64,000 nucleotides of DNA from Amycolatopsis aidingensis (lineage in GTDB: Bacteria; Actinomycetota; Actinomycetes; Mycobacteriales; Pseudonocardiaceae): assembly GCF_018885265.1 (NCBI RefSeq), contig NZ_CP076538.1, positions 1,152,001-1,216,000 on the forward strand, read 5' to 3'. The position numbers and the translations under genes are program-made. Under the pieces are notes generated by a model that was given only the letters and a program-made list of their open reading frames with translations, did no database searches and had not been told where the DNA came from. Below are positions 15,910-23,565 of the stretch, piece by piece (within the stretch, counting starts at the first letter, position 1; each line of letters opens with the position of its first letter).

Positions 15910-16853
15910 CGACCCCGGCCAGCGCACCGCCGTCCTCGCGGGACGTGTACCGCGACATCGTCACCGAACTGCTGCCAGCCGACCAGCGACTGGTCTGCCT
16001 GGACAGCGACACCGGCCTGTTCAACGGGGTCGACTGGGGTACCGCGGCCGACCGCTACCTGAACATCGGGATCGCCGAGCACACCCTGATGGGGGCCGCG
16101 GCCGGCCTTGCCAAGCAGGGGCGGGTCCCCTTCGTGAACACCATGGCCGCCTTCGCGGCGTCCCGCGCGGTGGAGGCCGTCAAGATCGATATCGCGCTGA
16201 GCAACCTGCCGGTGCGCATCGCGGCGACCCACTCCGGGGTGTCCGCGGGCCATCTCGGCCCCACGCATCACGCGCTGGAGGACCTGGCCGCGATGCGCGC
16301 CCTGCCGAACATGACCGTCGTGGTCCCTGCCGACGCCGCCTCGGCCGATGAGCTGATCCGGCAGGCGATGGCGCTGCCGGGGCCGGTGTACCTGCGGCTC
16401 GGCCGAGGCGCCACCCCCGACCTGCCGGCGGGGCCGCCGATCGAGCTCGGCAGGGCACAGGTGCTGCGCGAGGGCGCCGACATCACGCTGGCCGCCTGCG
16501 GGGCGTACCCGGTGCTGGCCGCGCTGGAGGCCGCGGAACTGCTCGGCCGGGACGGGATCGAGGCCGGGGTACTGCATGTGCACACGGTCAAGCCGCTGGA
16601 CACGCCCGCGCTGGCGGCCGCGGCCAGCCGGACCGGCACCGTGGTCACCGTCGAGGAGCACTGGCATGCGGGTGGTTTCGGCGCGGCGGTCGCGGAAAGC
16701 CTCACCGGGCTGCTGCCGGTGCTGGTGCACAGGGTGGCGATGCCGGACGCGTTCGTGCCCGTCTCCGGCGGGCAACGATACCTGCTCGAACAGGCCGGCA
16801 TCACCGGCGCGGCCGTGGCCGATCGTGCCCGGCTGGCCCTGGACAAGGCATGA
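15906..16853 (+). CDS. Transketolase, C-terminal subunit
   Basis: 315 residues from ATG 15906. It holds the pyrimidine-binding domain (DRYLNIGIAEHTLMGAAAGL with the glutamate that activates the thiamine ring; then RIAATHSGVSAGHLGPTHHALEDLA, here given by its key residues His and Glu) and the C-terminal transketolase domain (VTVEEHWHAGGFGAAVAE). The two subunits together equal one classical transketolase. Overlap with the first subunit (ATGA) and with the next gene region suggests tight coupling. Product inferred: LysW-bound 2-amino-5,7-dihydroxy-6-oxoheptanoate. Confidence 0.93.
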   Translation: MTTPASAPPSSRDVYRDIVTELLPADQRLVCLDSDTGLFNGVDWGTAADRYLNIGIAEHTLMGAAAGLAKQGRVPFVNTMAAFAASRAVEAVKIDIALSNLPVRIAATHSGVSAGHLGPTHHALEDLAAMRALPNMTVVVPADAASADELIRQAMALPGPVYLRLGRGATPDLPAGPPIELGRAQVLREGADITLAACGAYPVLAALEAAELLGRDGIEAGVLHVHTVKPLDTPALAAAASRTGTVVTVEEHWHAGGFGAAVAESLTGLLPVLVHRVAMPDAFVPVSGGQRYLLEQAGITGAAVADRARLALDKA

Positions 16854-16864
16854 AGGGACCTGCG

Positions 16865-18475
16865 ATGAACGACGCCTATCGCGCCGCGGGCTGGTGGCGG
16901 GACGAGACCATCATGGACGATCTGCGGCGCGCGGCCGCGGCGACCCCGGACAAACCCGCGCTGGTGTGCTACCAGAACGGAACCGTGGCTGTGGTGTCCT
17001 ATGTAGACCTGCTGGCCAGGGTGGACCGGCTGGCGGCCAACCTGGTGCGGCTGGGAGTGCGGCCGGGTGAGGTCGTCACCCTGCAACTGCCGAACTCCTG
17101 GCAGTTCGTCGCGCTCTGCCTCGCCTGCGCGCGGATCGGCGCGATCGCCGGGCCTGCCGTGCCGATCCTGCGCCGCAGGGAGATCGAGCACATGACCAGG
17201 CTCACCGAGAGCCGGGTGTACATCGCGGCGGCCGAGTTCCGGGGTTTCGACTACGCCGAGATGAGCGCTCAGGTCGCGGCGGCGGTGCCGACGCTGGAAC
17301 ACCGGGTGCTGCTCGGCGGCGGACCAGGAGCACTGGACTTCGACCGGGACCTGCTGGAGCACGAGCCGCCACCGGTGGACCTCGACGCGCTGGAGGCCGC
17401 TCCCGACGACGCGGCCCAGGTCATGTTCACCTCCGGCACCACCGGCGAGCCGAAGGGTGTGCTGCACAGTCACAACACCCTGTACGCGATGAACAAGGCC
17501 CAGGCCGAGGTGCTGCACCTGGGGCCGGACGAGGTGACCGCGATGGGCTCACCGACCTCGCATCAGGCGGGCTACACCTGGAACTTCGTGATGCCCCTGC
17601 TGCTCGGCGCCACGGCGGTGCAGGTGGAGTCCTGGGACCCGCGGGCCATGCTGCGCATCCTGGAGGAGCGGCGGGTCACCTTCTTCATGGGCGCGCCCAC
17701 CTTCCTCGCCGACCTGATCGCGGCGCAGCGGGAGGACCCGCGTGACCTCGGCGCGCTGCACACCTTCGCCACCGGCAGCGCGCCGATCGCGCCGACCTTC
17801 GTGGAGCAGGCCCGCGACGTACTCGGCTGCCGGCTGTACGCGCTGTGGGGGATGACCGAGAACGGCTGCGTGACCATCACCCGGCCCGAGGACCCGCCGC
17901 TGCGCGCCGCCGAGAGCGACGGCACCGCCGTGCCCGGCATGGAGGTCCGCATCCGGCCAGGGGGCAACCTGCAGGTACGCGGCGCGGCGCAGTGCCTCGG
18001 CTACTTCCGGCGCGCGCGGGTGTACGCGAGCTCGCTGACCGAGGACGGCTGGTTCGACACCGGCGACCTGGCAAGGGACGACGGCCACGGCGGTATCCGG
18101 ATCACCGGGCGGGTCAAGGACCTGATCATCCGCGGGGCGGAGAACATCCCGGCGGTGGAGGTGGAGGCCGCGCTGGTGCGGCATGCCGCGATCAAGGACG
18201 TTGCCGTGGTGGGCTACCCGGACCAGCGCCTCGGCGAACGCGCCTGCGCGGTGCTGGTGACCACCGGCGAACCGCTCAGCCTTGACGACCTGCGCACTCA
18301 CCTGGACGGGCTGGGCATGGTCAAGCAGTACTGGCCCGAGCGGGTGGAGATCGTGCCCGAACTGCCGAGGACCCCCTCGGGAAAGATCCGGAAAACCGTG
18401 CTGCGCGACCGGCTTCGGGAGGGTTGCGCGCAGCCGCGTAAAGGGAGAGAAGATGGACTTCGAGTACACGGCTGA
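16865..18475 (+). CDS. Acyl-CoA synthetase / AMP-dependent ligase
   Basis: 536 residues. AMP-binding signature MFTSGTTGEPKGVL (about 183-196), A5-like YALWGMTENGC, the hinge TGRVKDLIIRGAENI and the C-terminal catalytic lysine in TPSGKIRKTVL. The overall type resembles cyclohexanecarboxylate-CoA ligases. ATG 16865 is preferred because AAGGGA lies at 16853-16858; an in-frame start at 16850 overlapping the transketolase stop is possible. The gene ends inside the start region of the acyl-CoA dehydrogenase (23-bp overlap), so the two probably act on the same acyl group. Whether this is a carboxylic starter or the new amino acid itself cannot be seen. Confidence 0.85.
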   Translation: MNDAYRAAGWWRDETIMDDLRRAAAATPDKPALVCYQNGTVAVVSYVDLLARVDRLAANLVRLGVRPGEVVTLQLPNSWQFVALCLACARIGAIAGPAVPILRRREIEHMTRLTESRVYIAAAEFRGFDYAEMSAQVAAAVPTLEHRVLLGGGPGALDFDRDLLEHEPPPVDLDALEAAPDDAAQVMFTSGTTGEPKGVLHSHNTLYAMNKAQAEVLHLGPDEVTAMGSPTSHQAGYTWNFVMPLLLGATAVQVESWDPRAMLRILEERRVTFFMGAPTFLADLIAAQREDPRDLGALHTFATGSAPIAPTFVEQARDVLGCRLYALWGMTENGCVTITRPEDPPLRAAESDGTAVPGMEVRIRPGGNLQVRGAAQCLGYFRRARVYASSLTEDGWFDTGDLARDDGHGGIRITGRVKDLIIRGAENIPAVEVEAALVRHAAIKDVAVVGYPDQRLGERACAVLVTTGEPLSLDDLRTHLDGLGMVKQYWPERVEIVPELPRTPSGKIRKTVLRDRLREGCAQPRKGREDGLRVHG

Positions 18476-19598
18476 GCAGCAGGCGCTGGCCAAACGGGTC
18501 GGCGAGTTCGCGGCCGAGCACATCGCCCCGTACCGCAAGGAGAACGACGCGCGGGGCAGCTACCGGCCTGGCCTGCTTCCCGAGCTGGCCGCCGCAGGCC
18601 TGTTCGGCCTGCGCGTCCCCGCGGCCTATGGCGGCCTCGAGCTGGACGCGGCGAGTGCGGGCATCGCGCTGGAGGAGCTGGCAGCCGCGGACCTGACGGT
18701 GTGCTTCCCGGTGCTGAACGCGGCACTGGTGGCCGGGGTGCTGGCAGGCAATGGCACGCCGGAGCAACTGTCCGGCTGGCTGCCGCCGATCGCGAGCGGT
18801 ACGGCGATCGTCGCGGTCTGCCTGACCGAGGCCGAGCACGGCACCGACGCCGCGGGGATCCAGATGCGCGCCACCCCGGAAGGGGACGGCTGGGTACTGA
18901 ACGGCGAGAAGACCTCCATCATGTCCACCGCCTACGCCACGCATGCCCTGGTCTTCGCGCGCACCGGTGGCCAGGGGGCACACGGCATCACGGCGTTCTA
19001 TGTGGACCTCGACTCGCCGGCGGTGAGCCGGGAGCGTCTGAGCGACCTCGGCTGCCGGGCCGGCGGCAGGGGCAGGCTGGTGTTCGATGGGCTGCGGGTG
19101 GGCCCCGAGGCCGTGGTCGGCAAGCCGGGTGCCGGGTTCGTCGAGGTGATGCGCGGGTTCGCCTTCTCGCGGGCGCTGATCGCGCTGATGGCGATCGCGG
19201 TCGGCAACGCGGCGATCGAAGAGGCCATCGCGCATGCCGGCAGCAGGGAGGCCTTCGGCCAGCCGATCGGCCGTTACCAGTCGGTCTCGTTCCCGCTGGT
19301 CGAGTACGCGACCCTGCTGCGCGGGGCGCGGCTGCTCGCCTACGAAGCCCTGTGCAAGGCCGACAACGGGCTGGACCCGCGCATTCCGTCCAATATGGCC
19401 AAATGGTGGGCACCGAAGGTGGCGATGGAGGCCGTGCACCAGGCCCTGCTGACCCTGGGTCATCTCGGCTGGTCCGAGGACGGGCCGATCGCCCAGCGGC
19501 TGCGGGACGTGATCGGGCTCCAGCTCGCGGACGGCACCGCGGGGGCGACCAAGCTCGTGGTCGCCAGGCACCTGCTGGGTAAGGAGAACGCGCCCTAG
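18453..19598 (+). CDS. Acyl-CoA dehydrogenase
   Basis: 381 residues from ATG 18453 with an AAGGGAGAGA box just before. The FAD-binding middle domain is clear (VCLTEAEHGTDAAG, later GWVLNGEKTSIMS) and the C-terminal helical domain has REAFGQPIGRYQSVSFPLVE. The catalytic base region is MEAVHQALLTLGHLGWSEDG. Acyl-CoA dehydrogenases in natural-product clusters desaturate or oxidise carrier- or CoA-bound acids. The 23-bp overlap with the ligase suggests that it desaturates the CoA ester made by it. Last gene of the lysW operon; its stop overlaps that of the convergent CGNR gene. Confidence 0.88.
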   Translation: MDFEYTAEQQALAKRVGEFAAEHIAPYRKENDARGSYRPGLLPELAAAGLFGLRVPAAYGGLELDAASAGIALEELAAADLTVCFPVLNAALVAGVLAGNGTPEQLSGWLPPIASGTAIVAVCLTEAEHGTDAAGIQMRATPEGDGWVLNGEKTSIMSTAYATHALVFARTGGQGAHGITAFYVDLDSPAVSRERLSDLGCRAGGRGRLVFDGLRVGPEAVVGKPGAGFVEVMRGFAFSRALIALMAIAVGNAAIEEAIAHAGSREAFGQPIGRYQSVSFPLVEYATLLRGARLLAYEALCKADNGLDPRIPSNMAKWWAPKVAMEAVHQALLTLGHLGWSEDGPIAQRLRDVIGLQLADGTAGATKLVVARHLLGKENAP

Positions 19599-20188
19599 CG
19601 TTCCGCGCCGGTTGTTCCGGCCCGCTTGCCCTCGCGGTACACGCGCATCTTGGCGCGGGCGCCGCAGACCGACATGGAACACCACCGGCTGGCGCGGTTA
19701 CGTGACCGGTCGTAGAAAACCCATTCACAACGATGCTCCTGGCAGGCCTTGAGGCGCTGCCAGGAGCCGTCGTGCACGGCGCCCATCAGCTCGGCGAGCA
19801 CCGTGCCCAGTGCCCCGCGCACATCCGGCTGCGCGGGGCCGAGCGCGGGCTCTCCCTTCTCCTCGGCGAAGTGCACCACCATCGGGCAGTTCCGCGCGAT
19901 GTGCTGCACCGTGCGGCGGGCCCGCGGATCCGCGGGCCCGCCGTTGTTCTCGCGCAGCAGCGCGCGCAGCGCCTCGCGCAGCGCGATGGCGTCCCGCCGG
20001 TCCAGCTCGTCCGGCTCGACCGGCCCGCGCACCAGCTCGTTGCGTTCCAGCCAGCGGCGCATTCCCGCCGTGGTGGCGAACTCGTCCGGTCCGAACTCGA
20101 CGTTCACGCTGTTGACGAAGGACTGCACCAGCGCGAGCCGTCCTGGTGCCTCCGCCCTGTTTCCCGGTTGCCCTTTCATCCTCGGCAT
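19595..20188 (-). CDS. CGNR zinc-finger / ABATE-domain transcriptional regulator
   Basis: 197 residues. The N-terminal part is the stress-sensing ABATE domain (LVQSFVNSVNVEFGPDEF, MRRWLERNELV). The C-terminal 45 residues are a CGNR finger: two cysteines after LKACQEHRCEWVFYDRSRN, then RWCSMSVCGARAKMRVYR, with the name motif changed to CGAR. Such proteins are DNA-binding regulators of unknown ligand. It is transcribed away from the aromatic arm, 85 bp from the first TGTTAC-N19-GTAACA site, so it is the best local candidate for the protein that binds those sites (inference). Confidence 0.85.
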   Translation of the reverse strand: MPRMKGQPGNRAEAPGRLALVQSFVNSVNVEFGPDEFATTAGMRRWLERNELVRGPVEPDELDRRDAIALREALRALLRENNGGPADPRARRTVQHIARNCPMVVHFAEEKGEPALGPAQPDVRGALGTVLAELMGAVHDGSWQRLKACQEHRCEWVFYDRSRNRASRWCSMSVCGARAKMRVYREGKRAGTTGAER

Positions 20189-20272
20189 CTTACCGGCGAA
20201 ATCCGTTTGCTGGTATCACGGCGGCCCGCCGGGCCGATAAGAACCGCTTACCGGCTTTCACTTGCTCCGCGA

Positions 20273-20303
20273 TGTTACCAGTCATAAATTATAGCTAGTA
20301 ACA
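20273..20303. promoter_or_regulatory. Operator-like inverted repeat 1 (TGTTAC-N19-GTAACA)
   Basis: TGTTAC at 20273-20278 and GTAACA at 20298-20303 are exact complements separated by 19 bp with an AT-rich core. The arms extend imperfectly (CAG against CTA). It sits 38 bp before the gene at 20342 and within the divergent promoter of the CGNR gene. A CCGATAAG/CTTACCGG inverted element lies just upstream at 20234-20254. The same spacing recurs at 29400 and, degenerate, at 20566. Confidence 0.65.
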
Positions 20304-20341
20304 CACGGAGTGCTTCGGGCACCGCGCCAAAGGGGCGACCG

Positions 20342-20563
20342 ATGAACTACCACATTCTTCGCGAGTTCGGTGAACTGACTCTCAACCGCCCCTGCCTTGA
20401 CGCGCCGCCCACGGTGGTGGCCGCTTGGTACGAGCGCAAAGCCGACCTGTTCGAGTGCATTGCCGCCGCCGAAGGGCATGACTCGGCCGGTGCGCTGCGG
20501 CAGGCGAGGCTGGCCCGCCGGCATGCGTTCCTGTTGGTGACCGCCGCCGGAAATGCGGCGTGA
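20342..20563 (+). CDS. Small protein of unknown function (73 aa)
   Basis: 73 residues, beginning MNYHILREFGELTLNRP and ending with an amphipathic helix (ALRQARLARRHAFLLVTAA). It has no signal peptide or membrane segment. An AAAGGGGC box precedes ATG 20342. Short proteins of this type (hydrophobic N-terminus, a WYERKADLFECIAAAE centre) occur singly in Pseudonocardiales genomes, but I know no function for them. It is the first gene after operator 1 and ends three bases before operator-like site 3, so it may be a small regulator or adaptor of the aromatic arm. Confidence 0.65.
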   Translation: MNYHILREFGELTLNRPCLDAPPTVVAAWYERKADLFECIAAAEGHDSAGALRQARLARRHAFLLVTAAGNAA

Positions 20564-20565
20564 AG

Positions 20566-20596
20566 CGTTGCCGCCAAATAAATATGGCCGGTAACA
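20566..20596. promoter_or_regulatory. Operator-like inverted repeat 3 (degenerate copy)
   Basis: CGTTGC at 20566-20571 and GTAACA at 20591-20596 have the same 19-bp spacing as sites 1 and 2. The right arm is exact and the left arm matches four of six. The AT-rich core resembles that of site 1. It lies 14 bp before the GTG of the amidohydrolase gene, between the small ORF and that gene, suggesting an internal regulated start or promoter. Confidence 0.45.
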
Positions 20597-20610
20597 ATGG
20601 AGAGGATGCT

Positions 20611-22104
20611 GTGCAGATGAATTCCTCGGGCCCCCTGCTGATCAGGGGCGGTTACCTGTACCCGGCGGACGAGCGGGAGCGGGTGATTCCGGACGGTGCC
20701 GTGCTCGTCGAGGACGGCCGGATCACCGCGGTCGGCGGCACGGCCGAGGTGGAGGCGGCGCTGACCGAACGGCCCCGCACGATCGAGGCGGCCGGGAAGC
20801 TGATCCTGCCAGGGTTCGTGAACCCGCACTGGCACGACATGTTCGCCACCCGGTTCCCGTTCAAGGGGACGCTGCGCGACCCGAGCGACCGGGAGGACCG
20901 GCCCGCGTTCATGGCGCTGGGCGGTGACATCCAGCAGATCTCGATGATGTTCGACTCGTTCTACGACCGGATCGACCTGCTCGGCCCGGACGAGGCCGCG
21001 GCCATCGCGAAGTACTCGATGTGGACTCAGCTGCGCTCCGGGGTGACCACGCTCGGCGACGTCGGCTCGTTCAACCGGCCGGAGGCACTCACCGCCGCCG
21101 CGCGGGAGCTTGGCATGCGCCTGATGGTCAGCACCTGGGCCAGTGACGCCGTCTGCGCCCCCGGCGAGACCCGGTTCCGCCGGACCAGGGATGCCGAGCT
21201 GGTGCTGGCCCGGATCGAGACCCTGCTCCAGGACTGTGCCGCCGACCCCGGCGGGCTGGTGCGGGCCCGGCCGACCTCGGTCTACGGGGTGAACATGACT
21301 GACGAGCTCGGCGCCGGGTTCGCCGGGCTGGTGGCCCGCTACGACGTCCCGTTCGCGACGCATCTCGGGGCACTGCGCAACGAGGTCGAGGTGATGCGCA
21401 CCTACTACGGCGCCACCCCGGTACGCCGGTTCGCCGAGCTCGGCCTGCTTTCGCCCCGGTTCATGGCTGTGCACTGCGCCTTCGCCGACGAGGACGAGCG
21501 CAAGCTGCTCGTCGAGGCGAACGCCCACATCAACTTCTCGCCCGCCAAGTACGGGCCCGCGGGGGAGTCCACCCTGACCGAGACCGGCGCCATGCCGGAG
21601 TTCCGGCGCCGCGGCCTGGACCTTTCCCTATCCACCGACGGGGCGCCGATGCCGGTCGGCGGGATGGCCGAGGCGATGCGGGCGGTCTGGCAGGCCTTCA
21701 ACGAGATGTCCGCCGACCCCACCGAGGTACGTCCCTCCGACGCGCTGGCCATGGCCACCCGCATTCCGGCCCGTGGCCTGGACTGGGCGGCCGAGATCGG
21801 CAGCCTCGAGGTCGGCAAGCAGGCGGACCTGCTGCTGGTCCCGGCGACGGACTGGCGTTACCTGCTCAACCCGCGGCCGCTGGAGGGGTTCCTCGCGCTC
21901 GGTGGCTCGATGGACGTCGACACGGTGCTGGTCGCGGGCCGGGTGCTGGTGGAGGGCGGCAGGCCGACCTGCTTCGACGAGCGCGAGGTCGAAACCGGCT
22001 ACCTGGAGGCGCTGGCCGCATTCTCGGTGCGCTGCCTCGGGGTCGATCCCGATCTGGTCGGCACCCATATCCGAAGGGCACGACGAGCAGTGAGGAGTGA
22101 CTGA
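20611..22104 (+). CDS. Amidohydrolase of the ATZ/TRZ (aminohydrolase) type
   Basis: 497 residues from GTG 20611, which follows a GAGAGGA box; an upstream frame to 20560 would cover the operator-like repeat. The metal motif is NPHWHDMF (about residue 73, HxH form), with PFATHLGAL, FMAVHCAF and LSLSTDGAP later, the residues that bind one zinc in the TrzN/AtzA and S-adenosylhomocysteine deaminase group. It hydrolyses an amino or other leaving group from a ring. Its place before an SDR, PhzD and PhzE suggests that it acts on a cluster intermediate, but no substrate can be read from the sequence. Stop and next start share one base. Confidence 0.8.
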   Translation: MQMNSSGPLLIRGGYLYPADERERVIPDGAVLVEDGRITAVGGTAEVEAALTERPRTIEAAGKLILPGFVNPHWHDMFATRFPFKGTLRDPSDREDRPAFMALGGDIQQISMMFDSFYDRIDLLGPDEAAAIAKYSMWTQLRSGVTTLGDVGSFNRPEALTAAARELGMRLMVSTWASDAVCAPGETRFRRTRDAELVLARIETLLQDCAADPGGLVRARPTSVYGVNMTDELGAGFAGLVARYDVPFATHLGALRNEVEVMRTYYGATPVRRFAELGLLSPRFMAVHCAFADEDERKLLVEANAHINFSPAKYGPAGESTLTETGAMPEFRRRGLDLSLSTDGAPMPVGGMAEAMRAVWQAFNEMSADPTEVRPSDALAMATRIPARGLDWAAEIGSLEVGKQADLLLVPATDWRYLLNPRPLEGFLALGGSMDVDTVLVAGRVLVEGGRPTCFDEREVETGYLEALAAFSVRCLGVDPDLVGTHIRRARRAVRSD

Positions 22105-22874
22105 TGCTGGGGAAGACGGCCCTGGTCACCGGGGCGGCGGGCGGAATCGGCGCGGCGGTGGTACGCGCGCTGGCCGCCGAGGGCGCGGCGGTCGCCGCGG
22201 TGGACGTGGACGCCGAGGCACTGCAGTTGCGGGTCAAGGCGCTGGTCGCCGAGGGCCACCGGGTGCGGGCCTTCGCCGCCGATGTGTCCACCGCCGCGTC
22301 GGTGGATGCCGCGGTCGACGCGGCCGAGCGGGAGCTGGGACCGCTGCGGTACCTGGTGAACGCCGCCGGGGTGCTGCGACCGGGCCCGGTGACCGAGTGC
22401 TCCGAACACGAGTGGAACACCACCTTCGCGGTCAACACCACCGGGGTCTTCCAGGTCAGCAGGGCGGTGGCCCTGCGGATGATCCCGCGCCGGGAGGGCG
22501 CGATCGTCACCGTGGCCTCCAACGCCGCCACGCTCCCGCGTCATGGCATGGCCGCGTACGCCGCCTCCAAGGCGGCGGCGGCCAGCTTCACCAAATCGCT
22601 CGGCCTCGAGCTGGCCGAGCACGGTATCCGGTGCAATGTGGTCGCCCCAGGCACCACCGAGACCCCGATGATCGCCTCGCTGTACACCGACGCGGACGCG
22701 CTGCGGGCGACCATCGAGGGCATGCCTGCCAGCTACCGGGTGGGCATCCCGCTGCGGAAGCTGGCGACCCCGGAGGACATCGCCGATGCGGTGCTGTTCC
22801 TGCTCTCCGAGCGCGCGGCGCACATCACCCTGCACGACCTCACCGTCGACGGCGGTGCCGGGCTGGGCCGCTGA
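22104..22874 (+). CDS. SDR, probable 2,3-dihydro-3-hydroxyanthranilate dehydrogenase
   Basis: 256 residues. Canonical SDR: NAD loop ALVTGAAGGIGAAVVRAL, the NAAG motif, catalytic Ser in VTVASNAAT and YAASK at the active site. The family type is that of EntA-like 2,3-dihydro-2,3-dihydroxybenzoate dehydrogenases. With PhzE and PhzD directly downstream, the logical reaction is oxidation of trans-2,3-dihydro-3-hydroxyanthranilate to 3-hydroxyanthranilate, as I recall for the chorismate-derived 3-hydroxyanthranilate route of the limazepines. It shares one base with the amidohydrolase stop, so the two are coupled. Substrate is inferred from context. Confidence 0.8.
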   Translation: MLGKTALVTGAAGGIGAAVVRALAAEGAAVAAVDVDAEALQLRVKALVAEGHRVRAFAADVSTAASVDAAVDAAERELGPLRYLVNAAGVLRPGPVTECSEHEWNTTFAVNTTGVFQVSRAVALRMIPRREGAIVTVASNAATLPRHGMAAYAASKAAAASFTKSLGLELAEHGIRCNVVAPGTTETPMIASLYTDADALRATIEGMPASYRVGIPLRKLATPEDIADAVLFLLSERAAHITLHDLTVDGGAGLGR

Positions 22875-22917
22875 GCCCCGGCCGAATCCCCACAACAGCC
22901 GAGAAAAGGGAGTCACG

Positions 22918-23565
22918 ATGGCCATCCCCGTGATCGAGCCGTACGCGATGCCGGCCGAACACGAGCTACCCGAGAACATCGCACCGTGGACGATCAGTCC
23001 GCGGCGGGCGTTGTTGCTCGTGCACGATATGCAGAACTACTTCCTGCGACCCTTCCAGCCGGAGCAGGAACCGATGCGCGAGCTGGTCAGGAACATCGTC
23101 GCGCTGCGCGCGGAGTGCGCGCGGCAGGGGGTCCCGGTGGCCTACACCGCGCAGCCCGGCGGGATGACCGACCAGCAACGCGGCCTGCTCAAGGATTTCT
23201 GGGGCCAGGGAATGAGTACCGATCCCGCGCACCGGCAGATCATCGAGCAGCTGAGCCCGGACACCGCGGACCTGGTGCTCACCAAATGGCGGCCCAGCGC
23301 GTTCTGCCGGACCGACCTGCTCGAGCTGATGCGCGCGCAGGGGCGGGACCAGCTGGTGATCTGCGGGGTGTACGCGCATGTCGGCATCCTGATGACCGCG
23401 CATGAGGGCTTCTCGCACGATATCGAGACCTTCCTGGTTGCCGACGCCGTGGCCGACTTCTCCTCGGACCACCACCGGCTGGCACTGGACTACGCCGCCT
23501 CCCGGTGTTCGGTGACGGTGTCCACCCGGTCCGCACTGGCCATGTTGGACGGAGGCGCTCGATGA
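22918..23565 (+). CDS. phzD: PhzD-like 2-amino-2-deoxyisochorismatase
   Basis: 215 residues from ATG 22918 (GGGAG at 22907). The isochorismatase fold is recognisable: LLVHDMQNYFLRPF with the catalytic Asp (about residue 38), LTKWRPSAFCRT with the Lys, and VICGVYAHVGILMTA, where the nucleophilic Cys of other cysteine hydrolases is replaced as in PhzD and EntB. PhzD removes pyruvate from 2-amino-2-deoxyisochorismate to give trans-2,3-dihydro-3-hydroxyanthranilate. Length agrees with PhzD (about 207). No EntB carrier domain is attached. Overlaps phzE by ATGA. Confidence 0.93.
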   Translation: MAIPVIEPYAMPAEHELPENIAPWTISPRRALLLVHDMQNYFLRPFQPEQEPMRELVRNIVALRAECARQGVPVAYTAQPGGMTDQQRGLLKDFWGQGMSTDPAHRQIIEQLSPDTADLVLTKWRPSAFCRTDLLELMRAQGRDQLVICGVYAHVGILMTAHEGFSHDIETFLVADAVADFSSDHHRLALDYAASRCSVTVSTRSALAMLDGGAR

